From: CAMLIZ01 sp036231905
Lineage (GTDB): Bacteria; Pseudomonadota; Gammaproteobacteria; Burkholderiales; Burkholderiaceae_C
Length of the DNA stretch: 64,000 bases
Direction: 5' to 3'
Assembly (NCBI RefSeq): GCF_036231905.1
Contig: NZ_JAZARE010000008.1
Span: 124,001-188,000 of the forward strand
Shown here piece by piece: positions 18,255 through 26,884 of the stretch (its first letter is position 1; every line of letters begins with the position of its first letter). The notes below the pieces were generated by a model. It had not been told where the DNA came from. It did not search any database and worked only from the letters and a program-made list of their open reading frames with translations. The position numbers and the translations under genes are program-made.

Positions 18255-18524
18255 TCAGCGGGGCAGCGCGTCCAACCAGTCGCAGCGCAGACGCCCGCTC
18301 GCATGCAGGTGCCGGCGCAGCTTGACGTAGCCGGCCGGCACCAGCATCAGCCCGGTGCAGGCCACCAGGCCGTAGAGCTGCCACAGCAGCAGCTCCGCCG
18401 GCACGCCCAGCCAGCCCATCAACCACAAGGTGAGCACCGCGTCCCAGGTGTGGAACTCGATCGGCCGCTCGCGCTTGTGCGACACGTGCCATTGCTTCAC
18501 GGCGGACAGTTGATGAAGGGTCAT
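18255..18524 (-). CDS. small inner-membrane hypothetical protein
   Basis: 89-residue protein starting MTLHQLSAVKQWHVSHKRER. It has two hydrophobic segments, AVLTLWLMGWLGVPAELLLW and LYGLVACTGLMLVPAGYV, and a basic C terminus (KLRRHLHASGRLRC). The start at 18524 has a GGAGAAG ribosome site; an in-frame upstream codon at 18554 lacks one. The function is unknown. It converges on the DUF1801 gene with a 14-base gap. Confidence 0.75.
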   Translation of the reverse strand: MTLHQLSAVKQWHVSHKRERPIEFHTWDAVLTLWLMGWLGVPAELLLWQLYGLVACTGLMLVPAGYVKLRRHLHASGRLRCDWLDALPR

Positions 18525-18611
18525 GGCGCTTCTCCACGAGGCTGCCGACGCCATCGATGGTAGGCGCCTGTCAGCTTGGTGTCAGCAAACTTCGCACCTT
18601 GACCCGCCCTG

Positions 18612-19265
18612 TCAATTCGCCACAGTGAAACGGCGGCGCGAGTGCCGCGGTGTCTCCAGTTCGTCGACGATGGCCACCGCCAGGTCCTGCACCGAGATGC
18701 CGGCCGGCTGCGCGCCATTCATCAGCAGCTGGTCACCGCCCAGGCGGTACTGGCCGGTGCGCTGGCCCGGCTGCAGCAGCGCCGGTGGCGAGACGAAGGT
18801 CCAGTCGAGTTCGGTCTCTTGCGCGATGGCGGTCAGGGCGTCGCGCGCGGCGCGGGCACCCGGCACCACCTCGGGCGGCACGTGCTTCGGGAAGTCGGGC
18901 GTGTCCACCAGTTGCAGTCCCGGTGCCACGTAAAGGCTGCCGGCACCGCCCACGACCAGCAGGCGCTTCACGCCGGCGCGCTTGACACCCAGGGTGATGG
19001 CGGCGCTGCCGCGCAAGAAGCTGTCGTAGAGGTCCGGTGCGCTCCAGCCCGGGTTGTAGGCGCTGATCACCGCCTCATGGCCTTCCACCGCCTGGGCCAC
19101 CTGGGCGGCGTCCTGCGCGTCGGCCTGCACCGGATGCAGCCGGTCCTGCGCCGCCAGCTTGCCGGGCTGGCGCACCAGCGCCGTGACGGTGTGCCCACGC
19201 TGCAGCAGTTCTTGCAGCAGCGCCGAACCGACGAACCCGGTGCTGCCAATCAGTGCGACCTTCAT
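18612..19265 (-). CDS. NAD(P)-binding atypical SDR oxidoreductase (NmrA/YwnB-like)
   Basis: 217-residue Rossmann-fold protein. The ATG at 19265 gives the standard start MKVALIGSTGFVGSALLQEL, with the dinucleotide-binding GxxGxxG. Further family features are ALVRQPGKL, VISAYNPGW and LLVVGGAGSLYVAP; there is no Tyr-x-x-x-Lys pair of classical SDRs, so it is an atypical member that may act as a redox sensor or quinone/flavin reductase. Divergent from a LysR regulator across 98 bases, which would make it the likely target of that regulator. Confidence 0.88.
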   Translation of the reverse strand: MKVALIGSTGFVGSALLQELLQRGHTVTALVRQPGKLAAQDRLHPVQADAQDAAQVAQAVEGHEAVISAYNPGWSAPDLYDSFLRGSAAITLGVKRAGVKRLLVVGGAGSLYVAPGLQLVDTPDFPKHVPPEVVPGARAARDALTAIAQETELDWTFVSPPALLQPGQRTGQYRLGGDQLLMNGAQPAGISVQDLAVAIVDELETPRHSRRRFTVAN

Positions 19266-19363
19266 GTGATGTCCTTGTTGGAAGAGGAGTCGCAACATTA
19301 GGTGGTTCACAATGCGGCCACTAGCCGGGCTCTGAAGACAACTTCGTTAACTCCAGCTTCACA

Positions 19364-20263
19364 ATGGACGACTTCAAGCGCATGGCGGTGTTTGCCGCGG
19401 TGGTGCGACAGCGCTCGATGAGCGCGGCGGCGCGCCAGCTGGGGCTGAGCACATCGGCCGTCAGCCAGCAGATCCGGCGGCTGGAGCGTTCGGGTGCGGT
19501 GACGCTATTGCACCGCTCCACCCGCAAGCTCACCCTCACCGACGCCGGGGAGCGCTTCTACGCCGAATGTGCTGCCATGGTGGAGGCGGCCGAGCGGGCC
19601 CAGCACCAGCTGCAGGCCTCGCGCGATGCCCCCAGCGGCGAGCTGCGGCTGTCAGCCCCGGTGGGTTTTGCGCGCCACGTGGCGCCGGCCCTCGGCGGGC
19701 TGCTGGCGGCGCACCCGGCGCTCACGCTGCGGCTGCAGGTGGACGACGCCCACATCGACCTGATCGAGGCGCGCATCGATCTCGCAGTGCGCTTCGGCCG
19801 GCTGCCTGATTCCACCTGGGTGGCGCGCCGGCTGTGCCACTTCGCCTTGTGGCTGTGCGCGTCGCCCGCCTACCTGCGCGAGCATGGCGAGCCCACGACC
19901 CCGCAAGATCTGCTGTCCCATCACTGGCTGGGCTTTGCACGCGAGCGCGGGCCGATGCTGCTGCAGCTGGGCGGCCCGGACGCCGCGGCGCAGGTGCTGC
20001 GCCTGGAGCCGCGCATCACCAGCAACAACCAGCTGTCGCTGCAGCAGATGTGCGCGGCCGGACTGGGCCTAGCGGTGATGGGCAGCCTTGACGTGCAGGA
20101 CGACCTGCAGGCCGGCCGGCTGGTGCGGGTGCTGCCCGACTGGAAGGTGCCGCCGCTGGATGTGTGGGCGGTCACGCCGCAACGCGACGCGCAGCCCGCC
20201 AAGGTGCGGCATGCCGTCACCGCGCTGCACGACTACCTGCTGGCGCAGCCGGGCGTCGAGTGA
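19364..20263 (+). CDS. LysR family transcriptional regulator
   Basis: 299-residue regulator. The winged helix is at the N terminus (DDFKRMAVFAAVVRQRSMSAA, then LGLSTSAVSQQIRRLE). The periplasmic-binding-like effector domain follows (SAPVGFARHVAPALGG, SSAYLREHG-like segment). The gene is divergent from the NAD(P)-binding oxidoreductase, the classical LysR layout, with AT-richer DNA in the shared 98-base region. Its stop TGA (20261-20263) abuts the stop of the convergent FMN dehydrogenase gene with no base between. The ligand is unknown. Confidence 0.94.
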   Translation: MDDFKRMAVFAAVVRQRSMSAAARQLGLSTSAVSQQIRRLERSGAVTLLHRSTRKLTLTDAGERFYAECAAMVEAAERAQHQLQASRDAPSGELRLSAPVGFARHVAPALGGLLAAHPALTLRLQVDDAHIDLIEARIDLAVRFGRLPDSTWVARRLCHFALWLCASPAYLREHGEPTTPQDLLSHHWLGFARERGPMLLQLGGPDAAAQVLRLEPRITSNNQLSLQQMCAAGLGLAVMGSLDVQDDLQAGRLVRVLPDWKVPPLDVWAVTPQRDAQPAKVRHAVTALHDYLLAQPGVE

Positions 20264-21433
20264 CTACACGCTGAACAGCTCCGGCGTGGGATAGGTGCCG
20301 GGCAGCAGGATGCTCTTGTCCACCTGCCGGATGTCGGTGCGGCCGCAGAAGGCCATGGTGAGGTCCAGCTCCTTCTGGATGATCTGCAGCGCTGTGCGCA
20401 CCCCTTGTTCACCCATGGCGCCCAGGCCGTAGAGGAAGGGCCGGCCGATCAAGGTGCCCTTGGCGCCCAGCGCCACGGCCTTGAGCACGTCCTGCCCCGA
20501 GCGGATGCCACCGTCCATCCACACCTCGATCTGCGAGCCCACTGCGTCCACGATGGCCGGCAAGGCATTGATCGATGAAGGCGCGCCGTCGAGCTGGCGC
20601 CCGCCGTGGTTGCTGACGATCAGCGCATCGGCGCCGGAGTCCACCGCCAGGCGCGCGTCCTCCGGGTCGAGGATGCCCTTGAGCACCAGCTTGCCGCCCC
20701 AGCGCTTCTTGATCCATTCCACGTCGCCCCAGTTCAGGCGCGGGTCGAACTGCTGGGCCGTCCAGGTGGACAGCGACGACATCTCCGTCACGCCCTTCAC
20801 ATGGCCCACGATGTTGCCGAACTGGCGCCGCTTGGTGCCCAGCATGCCCAGGCACCAGCGCGGCTTGGTCGCCATGTTGAGCAGGTTGGCGACGGTGAGC
20901 TTGGGCGGCGCCGACAGGCCGTTCTTCAGGTCCTTGTGGCGCTGGCCGAGGATCTGGAGGTCCAGCGTGAGCATCAGCGCGGAGCACTGCGCGGCCTTGG
21001 CGCGGTCGATCAGGCGCTCGATGAAGTCGCGGTCGCGCATCACGTAGAGCTGGAACCAGAACGGCGCCTTGGTGTGCGCCGCGATGTCCTCGATGGAGCA
21101 GATGCTCATGGTGGACAAGGTGAACGGCACACCGAGCGATTCGGCCGCGCGTGCGGACAGGATCTCGCCGTCGGCGTGCTGCATGCCGGTGAGCCCGGTG
21201 GGCGCGAGTGCTACCGGCATGGCGACGTCCTGGCCCACCATCTGGGTGCGCAGGCTGCGGCCTTCCATGTTCACTGCCACGCGCTGGCGCAGCTGGATGC
21301 GTCGGAAGTCGTGCTCGTTCGCTCGGTAGGTGCTCTCGGTCCAGGAGCCGGAATCGGCGTAGTCGTAGAACATGCGCGGCACGCGGGCCTTGGCCAGCAG
21401 GCGCAGGTCTTCGATGGTGGTGATCACCGGCAT
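20264..21433 (-). CDS. FMN-dependent alpha-hydroxy-acid dehydrogenase (LldD family)
   Basis: 389-residue flavoenzyme oxidising 2-hydroxy acids such as L-lactate, passing electrons to the respiratory chain or oxygen. Motifs: FYDYADSGSWTESTYRAN at the start, LAPTGLTGMQHADGE, FQLYVMRDRDF, catalytic HGGRQLDGAPSS and the flavin phosphate site DGGIRSGQDVLKAVALGA. The sequence fits L-lactate dehydrogenase best, but mandelate or other hydroxy acids cannot be excluded. It lies 72 bases downstream of a LysR gene on the same strand, which may control it. Confidence 0.9.
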   Translation of the reverse strand: MPVITTIEDLRLLAKARVPRMFYDYADSGSWTESTYRANEHDFRRIQLRQRVAVNMEGRSLRTQMVGQDVAMPVALAPTGLTGMQHADGEILSARAAESLGVPFTLSTMSICSIEDIAAHTKAPFWFQLYVMRDRDFIERLIDRAKAAQCSALMLTLDLQILGQRHKDLKNGLSAPPKLTVANLLNMATKPRWCLGMLGTKRRQFGNIVGHVKGVTEMSSLSTWTAQQFDPRLNWGDVEWIKKRWGGKLVLKGILDPEDARLAVDSGADALIVSNHGGRQLDGAPSSINALPAIVDAVGSQIEVWMDGGIRSGQDVLKAVALGAKGTLIGRPFLYGLGAMGEQGVRTALQIIQKELDLTMAFCGRTDIRQVDKSILLPGTYPTPELFSV

Positions 21434-21505
21434 GGGGCTTGTCTCCTCGTCAGTCGCTTGAAGGCGATGCTATCGAGGCGGGCCGGCCCGCAGGCGGAAA
21501 AATCC

Positions 21506-22438
21506 TCAGGCCGCGCCGGAAAGCCGCGCCTGCAGCAGCGCGAGCGCCTCGGCGGCGCTGCGTTCGCAATGCGCGGTGAGCCATTCGCAGAAGGCGTCTG
21601 CGGCTTCGGAGGCGCCATGCTTGAGCAGCACGTACTGCTGCCGGGGCACCGCGGTGATGTCGAACAGCGGCCGCAGCGTGCCGCTGCCCAGCCAGTGGCG
21701 AGCCAGCGTGGGGCGGGCCAGCGCCACGCCCTGGCCGCTGACCGCGGCCTCCAGCGTGAGGCCCAGGTCCACCAGCTTCGGCCCTTGCGTGGGCTCCGGC
21801 CAGTCCAGCCCGGCTGCCTGGAACCAGGGTGTCCAGGGTTCCAGCGGGGTGCGCAGCAGCGGCGCCGCGCTCAGGTCGGACGGCCGGCGCAGCGGTGGCA
21901 GGCGGGCCAGCAGGCCCGGCGCGGCCACCGGCACCACCACGTCACGCATCAGCGGGCTGGCGCCCTCGGGCAGCTGGCGCAGGTCGGCCGTGCGCACCTC
22001 CACATCGGCCTGCGGGCCCGCGCTGTCCAGGAACGGAATGGAGAGCACCACCTCCAGCTCGATGTGGCCGTGGTTCGCGGTGAACGATTCGAGCTGCGGC
22101 ACCAGGATCTGGCGGGCGAAGGTGGGCGTGGCGCGAACGCGCAGGCGCTGCTGGCGCTGCACGTCGCGCCGGTGCAGGGGCACGGCGGCCAGCAGGCCGA
22201 GCGCAGCACCCACCTGCTGAAGGTATTCCTTGCCCGCCGCGGTGAGCGCCAGGGCCTTGGCGCTGCGGCTGAGCAAGGCGGTGCCCAGCAGCTCTTCCAG
22301 CGTGCTGATGCGCTTGCTCACCGCGCTGGCGGTGACGTGCAGTTCCTCGGCCGCGCGCTCGAAGCTGCCCAGCCGCGCCGCCGCTTCGAAGGCGCGCAGC
22401 GCGTCGATGGACGGGTAGCGCACGTCAGGGGCCGGCAT
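21506..22438 (-). CDS. LysR family regulator (GcvA-like)
   Basis: 310-residue regulator. The N-terminal winged helix reads PSIDALRAFEAAARLGSFER and VTASAVSKRISTLEELLG, the spelling typical of the GcvA/AmpR branch. The effector-binding domain follows (RVRATPTFARQILVPQLESF). It precedes the FMN alpha-hydroxy-acid dehydrogenase gene in the same direction. The effector is unknown; a hydroxy acid would make sense from context only. Confidence 0.93.
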   Translation of the reverse strand: MPAPDVRYPSIDALRAFEAAARLGSFERAAEELHVTASAVSKRISTLEELLGTALLSRSAKALALTAAGKEYLQQVGAALGLLAAVPLHRRDVQRQQRLRVRATPTFARQILVPQLESFTANHGHIELEVVLSIPFLDSAGPQADVEVRTADLRQLPEGASPLMRDVVVPVAAPGLLARLPPLRRPSDLSAAPLLRTPLEPWTPWFQAAGLDWPEPTQGPKLVDLGLTLEAAVSGQGVALARPTLARHWLGSGTLRPLFDITAVPRQQYVLLKHGASEAADAFCEWLTAHCERSAAEALALLQARLSGAA

Positions 22439-22467
22439 GCGCGCACTCTATCCCAGGGCGCCGGGCG

Positions 22468-22917
22468 TCAAGGTGTGTTGACGATGTCGCGGTGCATGGG
22501 CGCCAGCCTGGCGAGCAGCCGGTTCTGCGCGCTGAACGGGATGCCTTGGTCGTCCATGGACCGCTGCAGCACTTCCACCAGTGCATTGAAGGCCGCGCGG
22601 TCGATCGCCAGGTGCTCGTGCACCTGCTTCATCGGCGGGCCCTTGAGCTCGCACGGGCCGCCGGCCAGCTGGCACACCTGGTCCACCAGCTGAGCCTTCA
22701 CATGGGCCTGGTTCACGTCCTTGAAGAAGGGTCTGGTGCGTGGGTCGGCGAGCAGGCGCAGCATGAAGTCGTCCATCAGCAGGGCCACTCCGCGCTGGCC
22801 GCCCAGTGCCTGGTACAGCGTGTCGTCAGCCGGCGTGGCCTGGGCAAACGCCTGCGGGCCGGCCAGGCCCAGGGCCAGGGCGAACAGCAGCGCTCGAAGA
22901 TGCAAGACGGTGCGCAT
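22468..22917 (-). CDS. exported group 1 truncated haemoglobin
   Basis: 149-residue protein with a signal peptide, MRTVLHLRALLFALALGLAG then PQAFAQA, followed by a short 2/2 globin. The globin has the family start DDTLYQALGGQRGVALLMDD, PRTRPFF, and proximal haem ligand His100 in QVHEHLAI (pattern H..L.I). Cys82 and Cys89 flank a Gly-rich turn and could form a disulfide outside the cytoplasm. Most truncated haemoglobins are cytoplasmic, so export is unusual. The ATG at 22917 has a GAGGT site; an in-frame codon lies 15 bases upstream. It is 11 bases after the DUF3034 gene and forms the third gene of an exported trio. Confidence 0.86.
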   Translation of the reverse strand: MRTVLHLRALLFALALGLAGPQAFAQATPADDTLYQALGGQRGVALLMDDFMLRLLADPRTRPFFKDVNQAHVKAQLVDQVCQLAGGPCELKGPPMKQVHEHLAIDRAAFNALVEVLQRSMDDQGIPFSAQNRLLARLAPMHRDIVNTP

Positions 22918-22928
22918 GGGGGTGGACC

Positions 22929-23852
22929 TCACAAGGCGACCTGCAGCGACAGATAGCCGCCGCGCTGGTGCGGGTGGCCAACGATGTTCCCGAGATCCAG
23001 GTATGCGAGCGTCAGCGACAGGTGCTTGCTGGGCGCCCAGGCGATGAACACATCCTTCCAGTCGTCCTCCCGGAAGGCCGGGCCGGCGAACGCCAGGTTG
23101 TCGGGCTTGAAGCGATATTCCGCGCCCAGCGCCAGGTCGCGTCGCAGCAGCCAGGCGGCGGACACCTCCGGCTGCAGCCGGTAGCCGCTGTGCTGCGTAC
23201 TGCCGAAGCCCAGCAGCCCGTTCTGGTTGGCCCGCGTGGCGCGCAGGGTGCCGTTGAGCAGCAGGCCTTGCGCCAGCAGCAGCTTGGTGGCGCTGGCGTA
23301 GAGCTCCGCACCGCTGCGTCGGGCGTTCACGCTGTCCAGCACGCCACCCACGGCGGCACCCGGCGACAGGTGCTTGTAGAGCGCACCGATGGCCAGCTGG
23401 GGCATCCAGCGGTCGCTGTCCAGGACGGCATCACCCGCGACGCGCCACTTGGCGCCCACGATGGTCTGCCGCAAAGTACTGCCCGGCACCACCACGCCGG
23501 CGTCAAAGGACTGCTGGGCCAGCGACAGCTCGAGCCGGTCGTTCCAGCCGACGGCGACACCGGCCGTGTTGAGCGCGTAGTCGCGCGTCACCGCGCGGCT
23601 CCCATGCACGGTGGCGCCCAGTTCGCCCTCGGTGGCGTAGCTGGCGGTGGTGGCCCAGGGGGTGAGGCCGCCGCCAGCGGCCCCGTCGATGCTGCTGACA
23701 CCGCCGGTCAGCAGCAGCTTGCCCTGGCCACCGATGCGCAACGGCGACGCGTTGTTGTCGCCTCCCGCCAGCGCTTGCGGTGGCGCGGCCAGGCCAAGGC
23801 ACATTGCGGCCGCCAGCGTGCAGCGGCGCAGGGCAAGGGGGCTGGGCGTCAT
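22929..23852 (-). CDS. DUF3034 family putative outer membrane protein
   Basis: 307-residue exported protein with a signal peptide ending near APPQALAGG. The mature part consists of alternating beta strands with aromatic girdles, as in small outer membrane beta barrels. It ends with GYLSLQVAL, a C-terminal aromatic/hydrophobic pattern suited to Bam recognition. The sequence resembles DUF3034, a family of unknown function. The ATG at 23852 is chosen because it starts the signal peptide. It sits between the cupredoxin-like gene and the truncated haemoglobin gene, 11 bases from the latter. Confidence 0.78.
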   Translation of the reverse strand: MTPSPLALRRCTLAAAMCLGLAAPPQALAGGDNNASPLRIGGQGKLLLTGGVSSIDGAAGGGLTPWATTASYATEGELGATVHGSRAVTRDYALNTAGVAVGWNDRLELSLAQQSFDAGVVVPGSTLRQTIVGAKWRVAGDAVLDSDRWMPQLAIGALYKHLSPGAAVGGVLDSVNARRSGAELYASATKLLLAQGLLLNGTLRATRANQNGLLGFGSTQHSGYRLQPEVSAAWLLRRDLALGAEYRFKPDNLAFAGPAFREDDWKDVFIAWAPSKHLSLTLAYLDLGNIVGHPHQRGGYLSLQVAL

Positions 23853-23990
23853 GGGCAATCCCGGGTGAATGGAGGTCTCAACCGCGGTACGTGCGCCGCA
23901 CCGCGCTGGATGCACCTTGGGCGCGGCTGGCGGTGGCGGGTGTGCGGTTGTACCGATCCGGACGCTGACGCCTTGGTCAGCGGCTCGGCT

Positions 23991-24674
23991 TCAGTAGTTG
24001 TTGCTGTCGCGCGCCGCGGGGGTGTTGTTGCGGCGGCGGGGGGTGAAGTTGAGCTTGGCCTCCGCGCTCAGCGGCGCCGCAGCCACCTGCACCTGCACCG
24101 GCGCCTGGTCGGTCAGCTGGTCGGGATGCCACAGCCGCAGCTCGGCCTGGCCTTCGGGCACACCCTCCACGGTGGCACGGCCGTTGGCATCGGTCACCGC
24201 GTACCACGGTGTCAGGCTCACGAAGACATGGCCGCGCATCGAACCGTGCAGGTGGCAGCCGAGCGCGATGACACCCGGCACGTCCATCTTCAGGTCGTTG
24301 CTGGCTTCCTTGCCGCCGGCGGCGGCCGGCATGCGGATCTCGAACTGCTTGGCCGGCGCCACCGTGCCCAGCGGGCCGCCGGGCAGGGAGCGCACATGGT
24401 GGTCGTAGGCGTCCTTGTTGACGAAGCGCACCGTGCCGCCCACCGGCACCACCGACACGTAGGGCATGAACTTGATGTCCTTCTGCGCGATGACAGCGGG
24501 CGCTGGCAGCGGCTGGGGCGTCCACGACGCGGTGGGCTGCAGCAGCACAACCGTGTCGGCCACCGGCTTGCCGTCGGCGGACTTGACGGTGACTTGCACC
24601 GACCCGGCCATTGCGGCGGTGGCGCCACAGGCCAGGAGCAGGCTGGAGACAAGGCGGTACTGGTGGGTGTTCAT
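23991..24674 (-). CDS. exported cupredoxin-like protein (methylamine-utilisation-protein type)
   Basis: 227-residue protein with a signal peptide (MNTHQYRLVSSLLLACGATA ending AMAG). The core is a plastocyanin-like sheet. Probable copper ligands are His92 or His93 (YDHHVRS), Cys140 and His143 or His141 (ALGCHLHGSM), and Met146, a near-complete type 1 copper set. A second beta domain follows (VTDANGRATVEGVPEG). Such proteins are annotated as methylamine utilisation proteins without direct proof of that role. It begins the minus-strand trio with DUF3034 and the truncated haemoglobin, with 138 bases to the next gene. Confidence 0.82.
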   Translation of the reverse strand: MNTHQYRLVSSLLLACGATAAMAGSVQVTVKSADGKPVADTVVLLQPTASWTPQPLPAPAVIAQKDIKFMPYVSVVPVGGTVRFVNKDAYDHHVRSLPGGPLGTVAPAKQFEIRMPAAAGGKEASNDLKMDVPGVIALGCHLHGSMRGHVFVSLTPWYAVTDANGRATVEGVPEGQAELRLWHPDQLTDQAPVQVQVAAAPLSAEAKLNFTPRRRNNTPAARDSNNY

Positions 24675-24769
24675 GCGCGGCGATCATACGGAGCAGCCTG
24701 CCCAGCGGGCAGGGTGGAACTCCGTGCATCCAGCCGGCGTGTGAAATCGTGGCGGTATCCGGGTGGGGC

Positions 24770-26008
24770 TCAGAACAGGGGCAGCTCCGGGTCGGGCTCG
24801 CGCACTGCATGGGCGGTGGCCGCGCTGTCCGCGCTGGCGTAGGCCTCCAGCGTGCGGGTGCGCCGCGCCAGCGAACCGGCGCGCACGCCCAGCAGGCGAA
24901 GGCGGCGGCTCAAGTCCACACGCTTGAGGCACTGGCCGGCCGCGCGGCGGATGGCGGGCAGGTCGCACACCGGCTGGGGCAGGGTGAGGTCGCGCGTGAC
25001 GGTCTTGAAGTCGTCGAAGCGCAGCTTGATGCCGATGGTGCGGCCCATGTAGCCCTTGCGCTGCAGGTCGCCGGCCAGCTCCTCGCACAGCTCGGTGAAG
25101 ATGCGCGACAACGTGGCCCGGTCGCGCACCGCATGCAGGTCGCGCTCGAAGGTGGTTTCCCGGCTCATGGACACCGGCTCGCTGTGCGTGACCACCGGGC
25201 GGTCGTCGATGCCATGCGAGGCGTCCCACAGCCAGGCGCCGTAGCTGCGGCCAAAGCGCTCCACCAGCCAGTGGCGCTCGCAGGCGGCCAGGTCGCCGAT
25301 GCTCCGGATGCCCAGCGCGGCCAGCTTGTTGCCGGCCTTGGGACCGATGCCGTTGATGCGGCGCACCGGCAGCGGCCAGATGTGGCGCTGCAGGTCCGCC
25401 GCAGTGATGAGCGTGAGGCCGTCGGGCTTGTCCAGGTCGGAGGCGATCTTGGACAGCAGCTTGTTGGGCGTGACGCCGATGGAGCAGCTCAGGCCCGTGG
25501 CACGGTGCACGCTGTTCTTGATCTCCTGCGCCACCGCGCGCACACCGCCCAGCCGGTCGTGGCCCACTGCCTCACGCACCCCGGGCACGTCGGTGAGGTC
25601 GATGTAGATCTCGTCGATGCCGCGGTCCTCGATCAGCGGCGCCACCTCGGCCACCGCGGCCTTGAACAGGCGCGAATAACGCCGGTATTCGTCGAAGTCG
25701 GTGGGCAACAGCACGGCGTCGGGCGCGAGCGCGGCGGCCTTCATCAGCCCCATGCCGGAGTGCACGCCGAGGTCGCGTGCCGGGTAGGTGGCGGTGGTGA
25801 TCACGCCGCGGCCGGTGTAGTCGCGCAGGCGGGCGAAGCGCCGGCTGCCGTCGGCCTGCAGCTCCGGCTGGTGGCGCCGGCCGCCGCCAATGACCACCGG
25901 CTGGCCCCGCAGCTCGGGATAACGCAGCAGCTCCACCGAGGCATAGAACGCATCCATGTCCAGGTGCGCGATCCAGCGCGTACCGGACGTGGGTGCAGGC
26001 GGGTTCAT
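24770..26008 (-). CDS. dinB: DNA polymerase IV (Y family)
   Basis: Error-prone translesion polymerase, 412 residues. Catalytic motifs are DMDAFYASVE (first metal site), RGIDEIYIDLTDV (Asp-Glu pair) and SIGVTPNKLLSKIASDLDKP. Helix-hairpin-helix and little-finger regions follow, ending in DPELPLF, a good beta-clamp-binding peptide. The ATG at 26008 is preferred; longer frames run into the upstream gene. Its start overlaps the stop of the integrase-like gene by four bases (ATGA), so the two are translated together under the LexA-like site at 26885-26900. Damage induction is inferred from that site and from the family. Confidence 0.95.
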   Translation of the reverse strand: MNPPAPTSGTRWIAHLDMDAFYASVELLRYPELRGQPVVIGGGRRHQPELQADGSRRFARLRDYTGRGVITTATYPARDLGVHSGMGLMKAAALAPDAVLLPTDFDEYRRYSRLFKAAVAEVAPLIEDRGIDEIYIDLTDVPGVREAVGHDRLGGVRAVAQEIKNSVHRATGLSCSIGVTPNKLLSKIASDLDKPDGLTLITAADLQRHIWPLPVRRINGIGPKAGNKLAALGIRSIGDLAACERHWLVERFGRSYGAWLWDASHGIDDRPVVTHSEPVSMSRETTFERDLHAVRDRATLSRIFTELCEELAGDLQRKGYMGRTIGIKLRFDDFKTVTRDLTLPQPVCDLPAIRRAAGQCLKRVDLSRRLRLLGVRAGSLARRTRTLEAYASADSAATAHAVREPDPELPLF

Positions 26009-26865
26009 GCGCGCATTCTGAGCGCTGCGCGGGCAGGCGGTGCCTGCGGGCGGCCACTGCCGACGCGCGCCACGCGCCAGGGCGCGGCCGGCTCCTCCAC
26101 ACCGCCGGACCGTGGCAGGCCGGTCCATCCCAGCTGGCGCGCCAGCGTGTCGTCGTCGTCGTCCGTCGGCGGCAGGGCGTCGTGCACACTGCGCCGCCGA
26201 TAGGCGCGCACATGCCGCGGCGCCGGTGCGCTGACCTCATCCGGGGGCGCGGTGGTGGGCTCCGCTGGTGGCTGCCCCATGCCGGGCGGCGCTGCATGGG
26301 CGGCGTGGGCCTCGCGCAGTGTGTGCGCGCTGGCGCGCTGGCTCAGGCCGCAGCGCGCCATGGCGGACGCAAGATCGCGCACAAACCGCGCTTCATGCAG
26401 GTGCTGGCGCCGTGGCCCGCCGCGGCGCGGGTCGCGCGAAACCACCGGGGACGGAAACAACCACTGGGTGGCCCAGGGCGCGGCCGGGTGATGCGGCTGG
26501 GGCTGCCACAGGTGCGTCGGAGCCGGCTCCACCTGCGGCCGCTCGGCACGCCAGCGCCACTGGACCGCGGCACACTGGGTGCCCAGCAAGCCGTGCAACG
26601 CGGGCGGCAGGGGCAGCTCCCGATGGGCCATGCCGGTGCTGTCGCGCAGTGTGATCACCTGACGGTCGAAGTCGATGTCCTGGATGCGCAGGCGCACCGC
26701 CTCGGCCAGCCGCATGCCGGTGGCGTAGAGCAGCCGGGCCAGCACGGCGCTCTCGCGACAGCTGGCGCCACCCGGCCGCGCCAGGGTCTGCAGCACGCGC
26801 TCCACGTCTTGCACGCTCAATGCGTGGGGTTGGTGGGCTGGCGGAAGGGCGGGGCCCTTGTTCAC
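26005..26865 (-). CDS. truncated, probably inactive integron-integrase-like tyrosine recombinase
   Basis: 286-residue protein from a GTG at 26865 with GAGG upstream. Residues 12-190 align by eye with the catalytic domain of IntI integrases: LLYATGMRLAEAVRLRIQDI with catalytic Arg52, then QWLFPSPVVSRDPRRGGPRR, the segment that marks integron integrases, then HTLR with His181 and Arg184. Key parts are absent: the N-terminal arm-binding domain, the catalytic Lys loop (GMAHR in place of GxKDR), the second His and the Tyr nucleophile. After residue 190 the sequence becomes Pro-rich and unrelated. It cannot be a working recombinase by itself. It overlaps dinB and sits 19 bases from a LexA-like box. 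It may be a remnant, or a reused DNA-binding core. Confidence 0.72.
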   Translation of the reverse strand: MNKGPALPPAHQPHALSVQDVERVLQTLARPGGASCRESAVLARLLYATGMRLAEAVRLRIQDIDFDRQVITLRDSTGMAHRELPLPPALHGLLGTQCAAVQWRWRAERPQVEPAPTHLWQPQPHHPAAPWATQWLFPSPVVSRDPRRGGPRRQHLHEARFVRDLASAMARCGLSQRASAHTLREAHAAHAAPPGMGQPPAEPTTAPPDEVSAPAPRHVRAYRRRSVHDALPPTDDDDDTLARQLGWTGLPRSGGVEEPAAPWRVARVGSGRPQAPPARAALRMRA

Positions 26866-26884
26866 TGGGAGGTTTCCTCGTGTA

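Noticed and set aside
25572..26297. frame that might have held the missing C-terminal part of the integrase
   Set aside because: I looked for the LLGH and Tyr motifs in all minus-strand frames after the HTLR motif; none is present, so a simple frameshift does not explain the truncation.
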